From NCBI RefSeq assembly GCF_007595705.1, contig NZ_NISY01000002.1, positions 124,001-188,000 on the forward strand: a DNA stretch of 64,000 nucleotides, given 5' to 3'. Source of the stretch: Streptomyces sp. SAJ15 (GTDB lineage: Bacteria > Actinomycetota > Actinomycetes > Streptomycetales > Streptomycetaceae). Below the pieces are notes generated by a model. The model made no database searches. It was not told the DNA's origin and was given only the letters and a program-made list of their open reading frames with translations. The translations under genes were made by a program, and so were the position numbers. Positions 1 to 8,496 of the stretch are shown piece after piece. Each line of letters starts with the position of its first letter. The first letter of the stretch is position 1.

Positions 1-462
1 CTGGTCGCGGAGGCCGTGCGCGAGGAGACCGGCGTGGCGCACCCCTGGCGGCTGGTCTACCAGTCCCGCAGCGGAGCCCCGCACATCCCCTGGCTGGAGC
101 CGGACATCTGCGACCACCTGGAGGAGCTGCACGGCGCCGGCGTCCCGGCCGCCGTGATGGTCCCCATCGGCTTCGTCTCGGACCACATGGAGGTCCGGTA
201 CGACCTCGACACCGAGGCCACCGCCAAGGCCGCCGAGCTGGGCCTGCCGGTCAGCCGCGCCGCCACCGTCGGCTCCGACCCGCGCTTCGCCGCGGCCGTG
301 GCCGAGCTGGTGCTGGAGCGCGCCGCCGTCGAGCGCGGCCGCCCGGTGGACCGCTGCGCCCTCGGCGCCCTCGGCCCCGGCCACGACCTGTGCCCGGTGG
401 GCTGCTGCCCCGCCCGCGCCCCCCGTCCCGCCGCCGCCGGGGCCGACAGCCCGTACGCCTGA
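1..462 (+). CDS. hemH: Ferrochelatase / coproporphyrin ferrochelatase, C-terminal part
   Basis: The reading frame is open from base 1, so the gene starts before the window; about 153 C-terminal residues are present. The segment [14 protein letters not shown] is the conserved ferrochelatase region around the metal-site glutamate. It is preceded by a QSRSG motif, as in the family. The enzyme inserts Fe2+ into porphyrin; in actinobacteria this usually acts on coproporphyrin III in the coproheme pathway. The tail carries several Cys residues (near [10 protein letters not shown]), which could be the [2Fe-2S] ligands reported in some ferrochelatases, but that is inference. The stop at 460-462 is 107 bp before the next start. 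Confidence 0.85.
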   Translation: MVAEAVREETGVAHPWRLVYQSRSGAPHIPWLEPDICDHLEELHGAGVPAAVMVPIGFVSDHMEVRYDLDTEATAKAAELGLPVSRAATVGSDPRFAAAVAELVLERAAVERGRPVDRCALGALGPGHDLCPVGCCPARAPRPAAAGADSPYA

Positions 463-569
463 GGCGCCCACGCCGAAGGACCCGGAGCGACGACCGCGCG
501 GCCGGGCCGTGGCGGGGCGGGAGAGCCGCTCCGCCGTCGTCCGGCCGCGAAAGCGAACGAAGGAGCACC

Positions 570-1394
570 ATGACCGGCCCCCTGACCTCCCAGCCCGGCG
601 ACGAGCTCATAGTGGAGCTGCTCGACGTCGCGCTCGACGCGGCGCGGCGGGCGGGCGAGCTGCTGCGCGACGGCCGCCCGGCCGACCTGGGCGTCGCCGC
701 CACCAAGACCAGCTCCATCGACGTGGTCACCGAGATGGACCTGGCCGCCGAGAAGCTGATCACCGACTACCTGGCCGAGCGGCGCCCCGCGGACGGGCTG
801 CTGGGCGAGGAGGGCGCCAGCACCCCGGGCAGCAGCGGGGTGCGCTGGATCATCGACCCGCTCGACGGCACCGTGAACTACCTCTACGGTCTGCCGTCCT
901 GGGCGGTCTCCATCGCCGCCGAGGCGGACGGCGAGACGCTGGTCGGCGTGGTGACCGCCCCGATGCGCGGCGAGACCTACCACGCGGCCCTCGGCGGCGG
1001 CGCGTACGTCAACGGGGAGCCGGCCCGGGTGCGCCCCGCACCCCCCGTCGAGCAGGCCCTCATCGGCACCGGCTTCGGCTACCTGACCACGCGCCGGGCC
1101 GCCCAGGCGGAGGTGGTGCGGGCACTGCTGCCCGAGGTGCGGGACATCCGGCGCGGCGGCTCGGCCGCGATCGACCTGTGCGACGTGGCCTGCGGCCGGC
1201 TCGACGGCTACTACGAGCGTGGGCTCAACCCCTGGGACTACGCGGCCGGCGAGCTCATCGCCCGCGAGGCGGGCGCGCTCACCGGTGGCCGGCCGGGCGC
1301 TCCGGCCGACGGTGGGCTCACCGTCGCCGCCGTCCCCGGCCTCTTCGAACCGCTCCAGCGGCGGCTCGACGAGCTCGGCGCCTGGCACGACTGA
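570..1394 (+). CDS. Inositol monophosphatase family protein
   Basis: This 274-residue protein belongs to the Mg2+-dependent IMPase/FBPase/CysQ phosphatase superfamily. Visible signatures are GEE (metal-binding Glu), the WIIDPLDGTVNYLYG motif (DPLDGT core) and the C-terminal WDYAAGELIAREAG motif. Length matches the family (about 260-280). The ATG at 570 was chosen because GAAGGAG lies about 6 bp upstream; the frame is open further upstream but without family similarity. The substrate (inositol-1-P, histidinol-P or another sugar phosphate) cannot be told from sequence. It lies just downstream of hemH in the same direction. Confidence 0.85.
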   Translation: MTGPLTSQPGDELIVELLDVALDAARRAGELLRDGRPADLGVAATKTSSIDVVTEMDLAAEKLITDYLAERRPADGLLGEEGASTPGSSGVRWIIDPLDGTVNYLYGLPSWAVSIAAEADGETLVGVVTAPMRGETYHAALGGGAYVNGEPARVRPAPPVEQALIGTGFGYLTTRRAAQAEVVRALLPEVRDIRRGGSAAIDLCDVACGRLDGYYERGLNPWDYAAGELIAREAGALTGGRPGAPADGGLTVAAVPGLFEPLQRRLDELGAWHD

Positions 1395-1437
1395 CCGGCG
1401 GCGGCCCGCCGGCCGCGACCGCCGAACCGGGAACACG

Positions 1438-1474
1438 GCAGCGCCCCGGTGCCGCGAGGGCACCGGGGCGCTGC
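1438..1474. terminator. Perfect 16-bp hairpin between convergent genes
   Basis: The arm at 1438-1453 (GCAGCGCCCCGGTGCC) is exactly complementary to 1459-1474 around a 5-nt loop. It lies between the convergent phosphatase gene and the small minus-strand gene and probably ends transcription from both sides. There is no long U-tract, as is usual in Streptomyces. Confidence 0.75.
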
Positions 1475-1487
1475 ACGTCCGCCGAGG

Positions 1488-1661
1488 TCAGGCCGTTACG
1501 GCACCGACCTCGACGCCGTGCTCGGCGGCGAGCCGGCGAAGATCCTCCAACTCCGCCAGCTCCACCTCGGCGAGAAAGTCGTCGCCCGCCTCACGAGCGC
1601 GGTGGAGGTCGTTCTTCGTGGTCTCTATGCGCTGCAGAATGCCTGCGGTGAACGCGTCCAT
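1488..1661 (-). CDS. Small conserved hypothetical protein (57 aa)
   Basis: It encodes MDAFTAGILQRIETTKNDLH and continues as an acidic, predicted all-helical chain rich in Glu, Ala and Leu, with no Cys, signal or membrane segment. The ATG at 1661 is preceded on the minus strand by a GAGGGGG ribosome-binding site; the frame is open further upstream but there it is Arg/His-rich and not protein-like. It ends next to the shared terminator at 1438-1474. I recall a similar short protein gene near cutRS in other Streptomyces but cannot assign a function. Confidence 0.7.
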   Translation of the reverse strand: MDAFTAGILQRIETTKNDLHRAREAGDDFLAEVELAELEDLRRLAAEHGVEVGAVTA

Positions 1662-2034
1662 ACGGCGCCCCCTCGTCTGGGTCGGGTCGTCGGCACGGGG
1701 GTGTGCCCTGAGGGTGTCCTCCAGCCCGGAGGCCGGGACGGAGGGGCAATCACGTGCGTGGTCCCTGTGCGGCAGAGAGTCGAGCGGTGCCTGGGGCGTG
1801 CCACATAACAGGGCGTGATCGCGGGTGTGCAGTCGTCCTCCCCACGCCTTGAGGGGCGGAAACCTCAATCACCGAAGGAATCCGGGACCGGACCCCCTTA
1901 CCGCCGGTTTATGAGACTTCGAGGCAGGATGGAGGCTCTCGCGACGCACGCCCGTGCACGCTGAGTGAACGATGGCCCGCCCCCGCGTACGACACCGGCA
2001 GGGCCGGCATGACCACGATGAAAGGACTAGCGAC

Positions 2035-2688
2035 GTGCGTGTACTCGTCGTCGAGGACGAGCAGCTGCTCGCTGATGCGGTGGCCACGGGGCTGCGCCGG
2101 GAGGCCATGGCCGTCGACGTCGTGTACGACGGCTCCGCCGCCCTGGAGCGCATCGCCGTCAACGACTACGACGTCGTCGTCCTCGACCGCGACCTGCCGC
2201 TGGTCCACGGAGACGACGTGTGCCGCCGGGTCGTGGAGCTGGGCATCCCCACCCGGGTGCTGATGCTCACCGCCGCCGGCGATGTCAGCGAGCGCGTCGC
2301 GGGCCTGGAGCTGGGCGCCGACGACTACCTGCCGAAGCCGTTCGCGTTCAAGGAGCTGACCGCGCGGGTGCGGGCGCTGGGTCGGCGTACCACCGTGGCG
2401 CTGCCCCCGGTCCTGGAGCGCGCCGGCATCAAGCTGGACCCCAACCGCCGCGAGGTCTTCCGCGACGGCCGGGAGATCCACCTCGCGCCCAAGGAGTTCG
2501 CCGTCCTGGAGGTGCTGATGCGCAGCGAGGGCGCCGTGGTCTCGGCCGAGCAGCTGCTGGAGAAGGCCTGGGACGAGAACACCGACCCGTTCACCAACGT
2601 GGTCCGGGTCACCGTCATGACCCTGCGCCGCAAGCTCGGTGAGCCGGCCGTGATCGTCACCGTGCCCGGCTCGGGATACCGGATCTGA
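2035..2688 (+). CDS. cutR: Two-component response regulator CutR (OmpR/PhoB type)
   Basis: This 217-residue protein has an N-terminal receiver domain (EDEQ acidic pocket, phosphoacceptor Asp51 in VVVLDRDLP, switch Thr in MLTAAGD, Lys in YLPKPF). A C-terminal winged-helix DNA-binding domain ends in VPGSGYRI. The GTG at 2035 has an AAAGGAC site about 8 bp upstream and gives the usual family N-terminus MRVLVVEDEQ. It matches the Streptomyces CutR regulator from memory. CutRS was first linked to copper metabolism and later to antibiotic repression and redox/secretion stress. The stop overlaps the cutS start (TGATG), so the two are translationally coupled. Confidence 0.92.
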   Translation: MRVLVVEDEQLLADAVATGLRREAMAVDVVYDGSAALERIAVNDYDVVVLDRDLPLVHGDDVCRRVVELGIPTRVLMLTAAGDVSERVAGLELGADDYLPKPFAFKELTARVRALGRRTTVALPPVLERAGIKLDPNRREVFRDGREIHLAPKEFAVLEVLMRSEGAVVSAEQLLEKAWDENTDPFTNVVRVTVMTLRRKLGEPAVIVTVPGSGYRI

Positions 2689-3938
2689 TGGCCGCGGCGA
2701 CGAACCCGCCGCCACCGCCGGCGGCCCCTCCGAAGCCCGGCTGGGACCCTCCGGGCATGCGCCGGACCCCGTGGCTGCGCCCCACGATCCGGATACGGCT
2801 GACGCTGCTGTACGGCGGGATGTTCCTGATCGCCGGCGTGCTGCTGCTGACGATCATCTATCTGCTGGCCGCCCAGGCCCTGCACCTCGGCAACGAGCTG
2901 CCGTTCGAGGTGGTCTCCGGCAAGGTCTACCCGACCAACAACACCTGCCCGGAGATCGTCGGCAAGAACCTGAACCCGGACGCCTTCAACGCGGCGCTCA
3001 ACGACTGCATGCAGGAGCAGCGGCAGCTGGCGCTCAGCGGGCTGCTGCGCCGCTCGCTGCTGGCGCTGATGGGCCTGGCCGTGATCGCGTTCGCCTTCGG
3101 CTACGGGATGGCCGGCCGGGTGCTCTCGCCGCTGGGCCGGATCACCCGCACCGCCCGCCAGGTGGCCGGCTCGGACCTGTCCCGGCGGATCCAGCTGGAG
3201 GGTCCGGACGACGAGCTCAAGGAGCTCGCGGACACCTTCGACGAGATGCTGGACCGGCTGGAGCGGGCCTTCACCGCGCAGCAGCGGTTCGTGGCCAACG
3301 CCTCGCATGAGCTGCGCACCCCGCTGGCGATCAACCGCACCCTGCTGGAGGTGCAGCTCTCCGACCCGGACGCCTCTCCGGAGCTGGCCCAGCTCGGCAA
3401 GACCCTGCTGGCCACCAACGAGCGCAGCGAGCAGCTGGTGGAGGGCCTGCTGCTGTTGGCCCGCAGCGAGAACGAGATCGTCGACCGCAAGCCGGTGGAC
3501 CTCGCGGAGGTGGCGCTGCGGGCGATCGAGCAGGCCCGGGGCGAGGCGGCGGCCAAGGGCGTGGAGCTGCGCGGCAGCCGCAAGCCGGTGGTGGTCCAGG
3601 GCAACGGTGTGCTGCTGGAGCGGATCGCGCTGAACCTGGTGCAGAACGCCGTGCGCTACAACGTCGCCGAGGGCGGCTGGGTGGAGGTCTCGACCGAGGC
3701 CGAGCGCGGCGAGGCGGTGCTGGTGGTGAGCAACACCGGACCGGTGGTCCCGGCCTACGAGGTCGACAACCTCTTCGAGCCGTTCCGCCGGCTGCGCACC
3801 GAGCGCACCGGCAGCGACAAGGGCGTGGGACTGGGACTCTCCATCGCGCGCTCGGTGGCACGGGCGCACGGCGGCAGGATCACGGCGCAGCCGCGCGAGG
3901 GGGGCGGTCTGGAGATGCGGGTCGTGCTTCCGCTCTGA
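2688..3938 (+). CDS. cutS: Sensor histidine kinase CutS
   Basis: This 416-residue membrane kinase has a Pro-rich cytoplasmic N-terminus and a first transmembrane helix near residues 38-60. A short extracytoplasmic loop of about 50 residues contains two cysteines (NTCPE and NDCMQ). A second helix near 112-134 is followed by a HAMP segment, an H-box with phospho-acceptor His207 (ASHELRTPL), and a HATPase domain with N, G1 and G2 boxes (NLVQNAVRYN, GVGLGLSIA). The paired loop cysteines could act as an extracytoplasmic thiol sensor, which is inference. It starts within the cutR stop codon and is the partner of CutR. Confidence 0.92.
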   Translation: MAAATNPPPPPAAPPKPGWDPPGMRRTPWLRPTIRIRLTLLYGGMFLIAGVLLLTIIYLLAAQALHLGNELPFEVVSGKVYPTNNTCPEIVGKNLNPDAFNAALNDCMQEQRQLALSGLLRRSLLALMGLAVIAFAFGYGMAGRVLSPLGRITRTARQVAGSDLSRRIQLEGPDDELKELADTFDEMLDRLERAFTAQQRFVANASHELRTPLAINRTLLEVQLSDPDASPELAQLGKTLLATNERSEQLVEGLLLLARSENEIVDRKPVDLAEVALRAIEQARGEAAAKGVELRGSRKPVVVQGNGVLLERIALNLVQNAVRYNVAEGGWVEVSTEAERGEAVLVVSNTGPVVPAYEVDNLFEPFRRLRTERTGSDKGVGLGLSIARSVARAHGGRITAQPREGGGLEMRVVLPL

Positions 3939-3974
3939 CCTCGCACTCCCTCTCGGAATCGCGAGGCACTCCGT

Positions 3975-4007
3975 CTCGGGAGCGCGGGGCCGTGCCCGCG
4001 CTCCGAG
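3975..4007 (+). terminator. Hairpin downstream of cutS
   Basis: A 13-bp GC-rich stem with a single bulged G (CTCGG-AGCGCGGG type arms) surrounds a 6-nt loop 36 bp after the cutS stop. It is a likely factor-independent terminator without a U-tract. Confidence 0.5.
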
Positions 4008-4080
4008 ATGGTTGTACGCTGTCGGCCTCAAGGTTCGCTTTGGGAGGAATTTTCAGGATCAGGCACCCATCTCGTCCCTG

Positions 4081-4094
4081 TGTGATCGATCACA
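4081..4094. promoter_or_regulatory. Crp-like palindrome upstream of the DUF4193 gene
   Basis: TGTGATCGATCACA is a perfect 14-bp palindrome that fits the GTG-N6-CAC pattern described for Streptomyces Crp. It lies in the 463-bp non-coding gap between cutS and the DUF4193 gene, about 310 bp before that start. A hairpin (ATGGCCGA-TTTT-TCGGCCAT, 4094-4113) follows directly, and further GTGATCAC-type half palindromes occur at about 4123 and 4174. This unusually long, relatively AT-rich gap is probably a complex promoter region. Which regulator binds is inference. Confidence 0.45.
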
Positions 4095-4401
4095 TGGCCG
4101 ATTTTTCGGCCATCTACGCTCAGTGATCACCTCGGTCGGCGGAAGGCCCGGAAAATCCGGGTTTCCGGGTGTCGTGATCACGGGAAGTACACGTCATGGC
4201 ATATGTGCCAGGTGGCTTCCGGACCGTGTACGGTCGCGTTCGCCACTCAACCCGATCGCCTCTTAGAGGTGCGGTTGGGTGTCGATTGAGTAACAGACCT
4301 TGATGTGAGGCAAAATCTCCGCCTCGGGTCGGGCACAAGACCGGCCCCTCACGCGTTACGTGCGCTGGAGACACCGCAGACACCCAGAGGGGGAGAGCGA
4401 C

Positions 4402-4701
4402 ATGGCAACGGATTACGACACCCCACGCAAGACCGACGACGACGTCGATTCGGACAGCCTGGAAGAACTGAAGGCTCGACGGAACGACAAGTCGACTTCG
4501 TCCGTCGACGTCGACGAGTTCGAGGCGGCCGAGGGCCTGGAGCTCCCGGGCGCGGACCTCTCGAACGAGGAACTGGCCGTCCGTGTGCTGCCGAAGCAGC
4601 AGGACGAGTTCACCTGCATGAGCTGCTTCCTCGTGCATCACCGCAGCCAGCTGGCCTCGGAGAAGAACGGCCAGCCGATCTGCCGCGACTGCGCGGCCTG
4701 A
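4402..4701 (+). CDS. DUF4193 domain-containing protein
   Basis: This 99-residue acidic protein has a disordered, Asp/Glu/Ser-rich N-terminal half. Its C-terminal half is compact, with two CxxC pairs (FTCMSCFLVHH and ICRDCAA) that should bind one zinc ion. This is the DUF4193 layout, conserved in actinobacteria and usually close to dut. The ATG at 4402 is preceded by AGAGGGGGAGAG. Molecular function is unknown; a small zinc ribbon could bind nucleic acid or protein. It has its own long upstream region, so it is probably strongly or conditionally expressed. Confidence 0.85.
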   Translation: MATDYDTPRKTDDDVDSDSLEELKARRNDKSTSSVDVDEFEAAEGLELPGADLSNEELAVRVLPKQQDEFTCMSCFLVHHRSQLASEKNGQPICRDCAA

Positions 4702-4715
4702 CGGTCGGATCCGGC

Positions 4716-5441
4716 GTGAACGCGGCGCGGCGCGACGGGCATGTCGAGCGGGGCCGGGCGGCCTCGCTCGCGGTCGCCTGTGGTCGCGGCGCGAAAGCGG
4801 CCACGGGGCGGGGCAGTGCGAGTGTGCGGGCGGGGCTGACCACCATCGTCGAGCGCATCATCGCCAACGCCCCGCGCGTTCCCGTCCGCGATCTCGCGAC
4901 GCTGCGCCGGCAGTTTCCCGGGCTCGGCCCGGAGGAGCTCGCGGACAAGCTGGTGGCCGGTGCCGTCAACGGCACCTCCACCGTGGGTGCGGGCGTGGGC
5001 GCCGCGGCGATGCTGCCGGTCCCGCCCGCCATGCCCGCCGAGCTGGCGGCCGAGATCATCGGCGTCGCCTCCATAGAGTTCAAACTCGTCGCCGAGCTGC
5101 ACGAGGTCTACGGGGTACGGGCGCCGGGTGGGACCGCCCAGCGCGCCATGGCCTACCTCGGCGCCTGGTCCCAGGAGCGCGGCATCGACGTGGCCGTCCC
5201 GGCCACGGTGAACGCCGCGTTCGGCGTCCAGCTCCGGCGCGAGCTGCGCCAGCAGGTCATGAAGCGAAGCTTCCGCAATCTGCCGGGGCTGGCGCCCTTC
5301 ATGATCGGAGCGGTTGCCGGCGCCACGATGAACCGACGTGACACCCGGAAGCTGGCCCGCAAGGTGCGCAAGGACCTGCGCGCCCGGCAGACCCCCTGGG
5401 AGGCGCTGCCCCCCGCGGACGGCGCCGTACAGACGACGTAG
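4716..5441 (+). CDS. Conserved hypothetical protein (241 aa)
   Basis: The GTG at 4716 was chosen because it begins just after the DUF4193 gene ends; the frame is open upstream only through unrelated sequence. The product has a basic N-terminus, a central Gly/Ala-rich hydrophobic stretch (GAGVGAAAMLPVPPAMP) and a second one near the end (LPGLAPFMIGAVAGATMN), then a basic tail. This pattern resembles EcsC-like or other peripheral membrane proteins, but I cannot place it securely. The 14-bp gap suggests co-transcription with the DUF4193 gene. Confidence 0.7.
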   Translation: MNAARRDGHVERGRAASLAVACGRGAKAATGRGSASVRAGLTTIVERIIANAPRVPVRDLATLRRQFPGLGPEELADKLVAGAVNGTSTVGAGVGAAAMLPVPPAMPAELAAEIIGVASIEFKLVAELHEVYGVRAPGGTAQRAMAYLGAWSQERGIDVAVPATVNAAFGVQLRRELRQQVMKRSFRNLPGLAPFMIGAVAGATMNRRDTRKLARKVRKDLRARQTPWEALPPADGAVQTT

Positions 5442-5656
5442 CCCCGGGTCCCCGGCGCGACGTAGCGCGGCCCCCGGCGCGGGGATGGGGCGTCGGCCCG
5501 GACCCGACCACCGACCGTGCGCATCCGTCGACACGTCGTGCGCCCCCGCGCGTCCGCCGACGCGCTCCGGGGCCTCCTCGTGTGTACGTCTTCGGGCGGC
5601 GCTACGGCGCATGGGCGCGCCCGCGTGGCCGGTTCCGTCTCTCGTCGGCGGCGTCC

Positions 5657-6103
5657 CTAGCCGGCCCGCACCGCCTCCAGCACCGCCGCGAGCCGCTCCG
5701 GACGACGGCTGGAGAGATAGAGATACGGAGTGGGGTCCTCTGGATCGGTGACCTTCACCCTGACGGCGGTCGGGATGTAGCCCCGCAGCAGCATGAACGC
5801 CCGCGTGTCGGCCTTGTGCCGGCGCCAGGCGGCCGCCTCCTCGGCGTTCAGCACCTCGACGGCGCCCAGGGCCGACAGCGGGATCCGCGCGTCCCCGGCG
5901 ACCAGCGAGTCGGAGAGCACCCGGATGCGCGCCGAGCCGTACGAGCTGACTCCGGTCGCGGCCAGCGCGCCGCCGATGATGAGCCCGCCCAGCATCGGCA
6001 GGGTGCCGAGCGGCAGCAGGATCAACCCCATCGCGATCCCGGCCAGGAGCGCGATCAGCCACCAGGAACGGGGAGCGGTCAGGCGTTCTTCGTAGTGCTG
6101 CAT
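5657..6103 (-). CDS. DUF3093 family membrane protein
   Basis: This 148-residue protein begins MQHYEERLTAPRSWW, typical of DUF3093. Two closely spaced hydrophobic segments follow (residues about 15-35 and 38-55), then a C-terminal cytoplasmic domain ending in PTPYLYLSSRRPERLAA. It is transcribed opposite to the dut-side genes, from a short divergent region shared with the thioesterase gene at 6163. The family is actinobacterial and of unknown function. Confidence 0.85.
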   Translation of the reverse strand: MQHYEERLTAPRSWWLIALLAGIAMGLILLPLGTLPMLGGLIIGGALAATGVSSYGSARIRVLSDSLVAGDARIPLSALGAVEVLNAEEAAAWRRHKADTRAFMLLRGYIPTAVRVKVTDPEDPTPYLYLSSRRPERLAAVLEAVRAG

Positions 6104-6162
6104 GACCTCAAGCTTGGCACGACGGCCGAGGAGTACCTGCCGCGCGGGTAAGGTCTGGCGCT

Positions 6163-6747
6163 GTGAGTGGAAGAAGGACAGGTCTGACGCCGCCGGACGG
6201 GGCCAAGCCCCCGGTGCGGCACCCCGATGCGCCCGCGCCCGGTGAGCTCATAGGAGCCCACTACGACCAGTGCTTCGGCTGCGGGGACGCCCAGCGGCAC
6301 GGGCTGCGCCTGGAGGCGCGGGCGGGGGAGGGCGTCAGCCTCACCGCCGAGTTCACCGTCCAGCCCGCCCACCAGGGCGGACCGGGCCTCGCCCACGGCG
6401 GGGTGCTGGCCACCGCGCTGGACGAGGCGCTCGGCGCGCTCAGCTGGCTGCTGCGGGTGATCGCGGTGACCAAGCGGCTGGAGACGGAGTACGTCCGCCC
6501 GGTCCCGGTCGGCACCGTGCTGCACCTGGAGGCCGAGGTGACCGCGGTCGACGGCCGCAAGATCTTCTCCACCGCCACCGGCCGGGTCGGTGGCCCCGAC
6601 GGTCCCGTCGCGGTCCGCGCCGACGCCCTCTTCGTCGAGGTGCCGATCGGCCACTTCATCGACAACGGCCGGCCCGAGGAGATCAACGCCGCGCTCGCCG
6701 ACCCGGACCAGCGGCGGGTGGCCCGGGCCTTCGAGGTGAACCCGTGA
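6163..6747 (+). CDS. PaaI-type hotdog-fold thioesterase
   Basis: This 194-residue protein carries the hotdog thioesterase pattern: FGCGDAQRHGLRL at the N-terminal strand, then the HGGVLATALDEALG helix holding the catalytic region, then TKRLETEYVRPVPVG. This is the PaaI/YbgC-like acyl-CoA thioesterase group. The GTG at 6163 was taken as start because the divergent DUF3093 start lies 59 bp away. The acyl substrate is not predictable. It is followed after 73 bp by dut. Confidence 0.82.
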   Translation: MSGRRTGLTPPDGAKPPVRHPDAPAPGELIGAHYDQCFGCGDAQRHGLRLEARAGEGVSLTAEFTVQPAHQGGPGLAHGGVLATALDEALGALSWLLRVIAVTKRLETEYVRPVPVGTVLHLEAEVTAVDGRKIFSTATGRVGGPDGPVAVRADALFVEVPIGHFIDNGRPEEINAALADPDQRRVARAFEVNP

Positions 6748-6820
6748 GCGGTGCGCTCGCGGGCGCCCCCGCTCACCAAGGTGCTCATGCGATGAGCGAC
6801 GACAGGAACAGGAGGCCGGC

Positions 6821-7336
6821 GTGGACCGGACGCCGCTAGACGTATTGATCCGCAGGGTGCACCCCGAGGTGCCGATCCCGGCCTACGCCCACCCCGGCGA
6901 CGCCGGGGTCGACCTGGTCACCACGGAGGCCGCCGAGCTCGCGCCCGGCGAGCGCGCGGTGCTGCCCACCGGCGTCTCGATCGCGCTCCCGGACGGGTAC
7001 GCGGCCTTCGTGCACCCGCGCTCCGGCCTGGCGGCACGCTGCGGTGTGGCCATGGTGAACGCCCCGGGGACCATCGATGCCGGGTACCGTGGAGAGATCA
7101 AGGTGATCGTGGTCAATCTCGACCCGCGCGAGACGGTGCGGTTCGAGCCCTTCGACCGCGTCGCTCAACTGGTCGTCCAGCAGGTCGAGAAGGTGCGCTT
7201 CCACGAGGTGGCGGAGCTTCCCGGTTCGGCGCGGGCCTTTGGGGGCTTCGGGTCCACCGGCGGCCATGCCGCCGTGGACGGCTCGACGGGTGGGAATGGA
7301 TACGCTTCGGTCGGTTCCGACCGGGAAGGACAATGA
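6821..7336 (+). CDS. dut: dUTP diphosphatase (dUTPase)
   Basis: This 171-residue protein hydrolyses dUTP to dUMP and diphosphate, keeping uracil out of DNA and supplying dUMP for thymidylate synthesis. All trimeric dUTPase motifs are visible: motif I HPGDAGVDL, motif II PRSGLA, motif III GTIDAGYRGEIKV, motif IV RVAQLVVQ and the C-terminal P-loop-like motif V GSARAFGGFGSTG. A short Gly/Ser-rich tail follows. The GTG at 6821 has a GGAGGC site upstream. The next gene starts 2 bp after the stop, so they form an operon. Confidence 0.95.
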   Translation: MDRTPLDVLIRRVHPEVPIPAYAHPGDAGVDLVTTEAAELAPGERAVLPTGVSIALPDGYAAFVHPRSGLAARCGVAMVNAPGTIDAGYRGEIKVIVVNLDPRETVRFEPFDRVAQLVVQQVEKVRFHEVAELPGSARAFGGFGSTGGHAAVDGSTGGNGYASVGSDREGQ

Positions 7337-7337
7337 C

Positions 7338-8105
7338 GTGTTCGGACGTCGCCGCAAGCGCAGCGAGGAGGCTGTCGAGACCCTCGACGTCGCCTCCGAG
7401 GAGTTGGTCGGAGAGGCCGACGAGACCGAGGACGAGGCCGCGCCCGCGAGCAGGGTGAGCCTGCCCCCGGCACCGCGCCCGGACGGCCCGTGGGACGTCT
7501 CCGAGGTGCGCGAGCCCGGCGAGGGCCGCGTGGACCTGGGTGGCCTCTTCGTGCCCGGTGTCGAGGGCATGGAGCTGCGGGTGGAGGTCGCCGGGGACGC
7601 GATCGTCGCCGCGACCGTGGTGCTGCGTGACAGCGCCGTACAGCTCCAGGCGTTCGCCGCGCCCAAGAAGGAAGGCATCTGGAACGAGGTACGGGACGAG
7701 ATCGCCAACGGCATCACCCAGCAGGGCGGCGTCGTGGACGAGCTCGAGGGTCCGCTGGGCTGGGAGCTGCGCGCCCAGGTCCCGGTCCAACTGCCGGACG
7801 GCACCAACGGCGTGCAGATGGTCCGGTTCGTCGGTGTCGACGGGCCGCGCTGGTTCCTCCGCGGAGTGATCTCCGGTCAGGGCGCGGTCAAGCCCGAGAC
7901 CGGCAGCCTGCTGGAGGCGATCTTCCGCGACACGGTCGTGGTGCGCGGCGAGGGCCCGATGGCCCCGCGCGACCCGATCGTCCTCAAGCTGCCGAACGAC
8001 GCGCAGATGGTGCCGGACGGGGTGCAGCAGGAGGAGGCCGGCTCGCGGTTCGCGGGCGGCGCCGACCAGTTGCAGCGCGGCCCGGAGATCTCCGAGGTGC
8101 GCTGA
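7338..8105 (+). CDS. DUF3710 domain-containing protein
   Basis: This 255-residue protein starts MFGRRRKRSEEAVE from a GTG one base after the dut stop. It has an acidic low-complexity linker (residues about 15-40) followed by the DUF3710 domain, which ends with LLEAIFRDTVVVRGEGPMAPRDP. The family is actinobacterial, soluble and uncharacterised, and its linkage to dut is conserved. A strong terminator (8183-8223) closes this transcription unit. Confidence 0.85.
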   Translation: MFGRRRKRSEEAVETLDVASEELVGEADETEDEAAPASRVSLPPAPRPDGPWDVSEVREPGEGRVDLGGLFVPGVEGMELRVEVAGDAIVAATVVLRDSAVQLQAFAAPKKEGIWNEVRDEIANGITQQGGVVDELEGPLGWELRAQVPVQLPDGTNGVQMVRFVGVDGPRWFLRGVISGQGAVKPETGSLLEAIFRDTVVVRGEGPMAPRDPIVLKLPNDAQMVPDGVQQEEAGSRFAGGADQLQRGPEISEVR

Positions 8106-8182
8106 CGCCGGTGCCGTACGGGGTCCGTGAGCGGCTCCGCACGGCGTGAAACCGGATGGATCACGGCAGAAAACGCACGGTT

Positions 8183-8223
8183 CCGGTGGGCCGTACCCCT
8201 GACAAGGGGGTGCGGCCCACCGG
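8183..8223 (+). terminator. Intrinsic terminator after the dut-DUF3710 unit
   Basis: An 18-bp near-perfect stem starts with CCGGTGGGCCGTACCCCT, has a GACA loop, and is followed by CGTTTT, giving a short U-tract. It separates the dut operon from the kdp leader. The 189 bp between this hairpin and 8413 hold no gene and should carry the kdp promoter and KdpE sites, which I cannot pinpoint. Confidence 0.8.
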
Positions 8224-8412
8224 CGTTTTCGCAGGTAAGGGCGGGGAGCGTCAGGGATTCGCTAAGAGCGCGCTCATGGCCGTAAGGGAGCCGTCAACGC
8301 CGGGTGCAAACCGATGAGTAGGCGCTTTCCTCTAGGGGTCCCCGAGGGCCGGTGGAGGCTTCCGCAGCCTCCCGGAGCGGGCCCTCTCCCCGAACCTCTC
8401 TAGGAGCTCACG

Positions 8413-8496
8413 ATGGCCGACGTGGCCTTCGTCCTCGCCACGCTCGCGGTCTTCGCGCTGGTGGCTCTCGTCGCCAGGGGGGTGACCAGGCTGTGA
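8413..8496 (+). CDS. 27-aa single-helix membrane peptide upstream of kdpF
   Basis: The ATG at 8413 follows a TAGGAGCT ribosome-binding site by 6 bp. It opens a 27-residue frame, [20 protein letters not shown] plus ARGVTRL, which is one transmembrane helix with a positive C-terminal tail. Its TGA overlaps the kdpF GTG (GTGA), the same coupling used elsewhere in this operon. It is too short for most gene callers. The shape resembles KdpF itself, which stabilises the KdpABC complex, so it may be a second small Kdp subunit or a leader peptide controlling kdpF translation. Function is inference. Confidence 0.65.
   Translation: MADVAFVLATLAVFALVALVARGVTRL

Noticed and set aside
8224..8412. c-di-AMP (ydaO-type) riboswitch upstream of kdp
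   Set aside because: Such riboswitches control K+ genes in Bacillus, but I could not find the characteristic paired elements in this 189-bp leader, and the KimA-like gene has only a 136-bp upstream gap.
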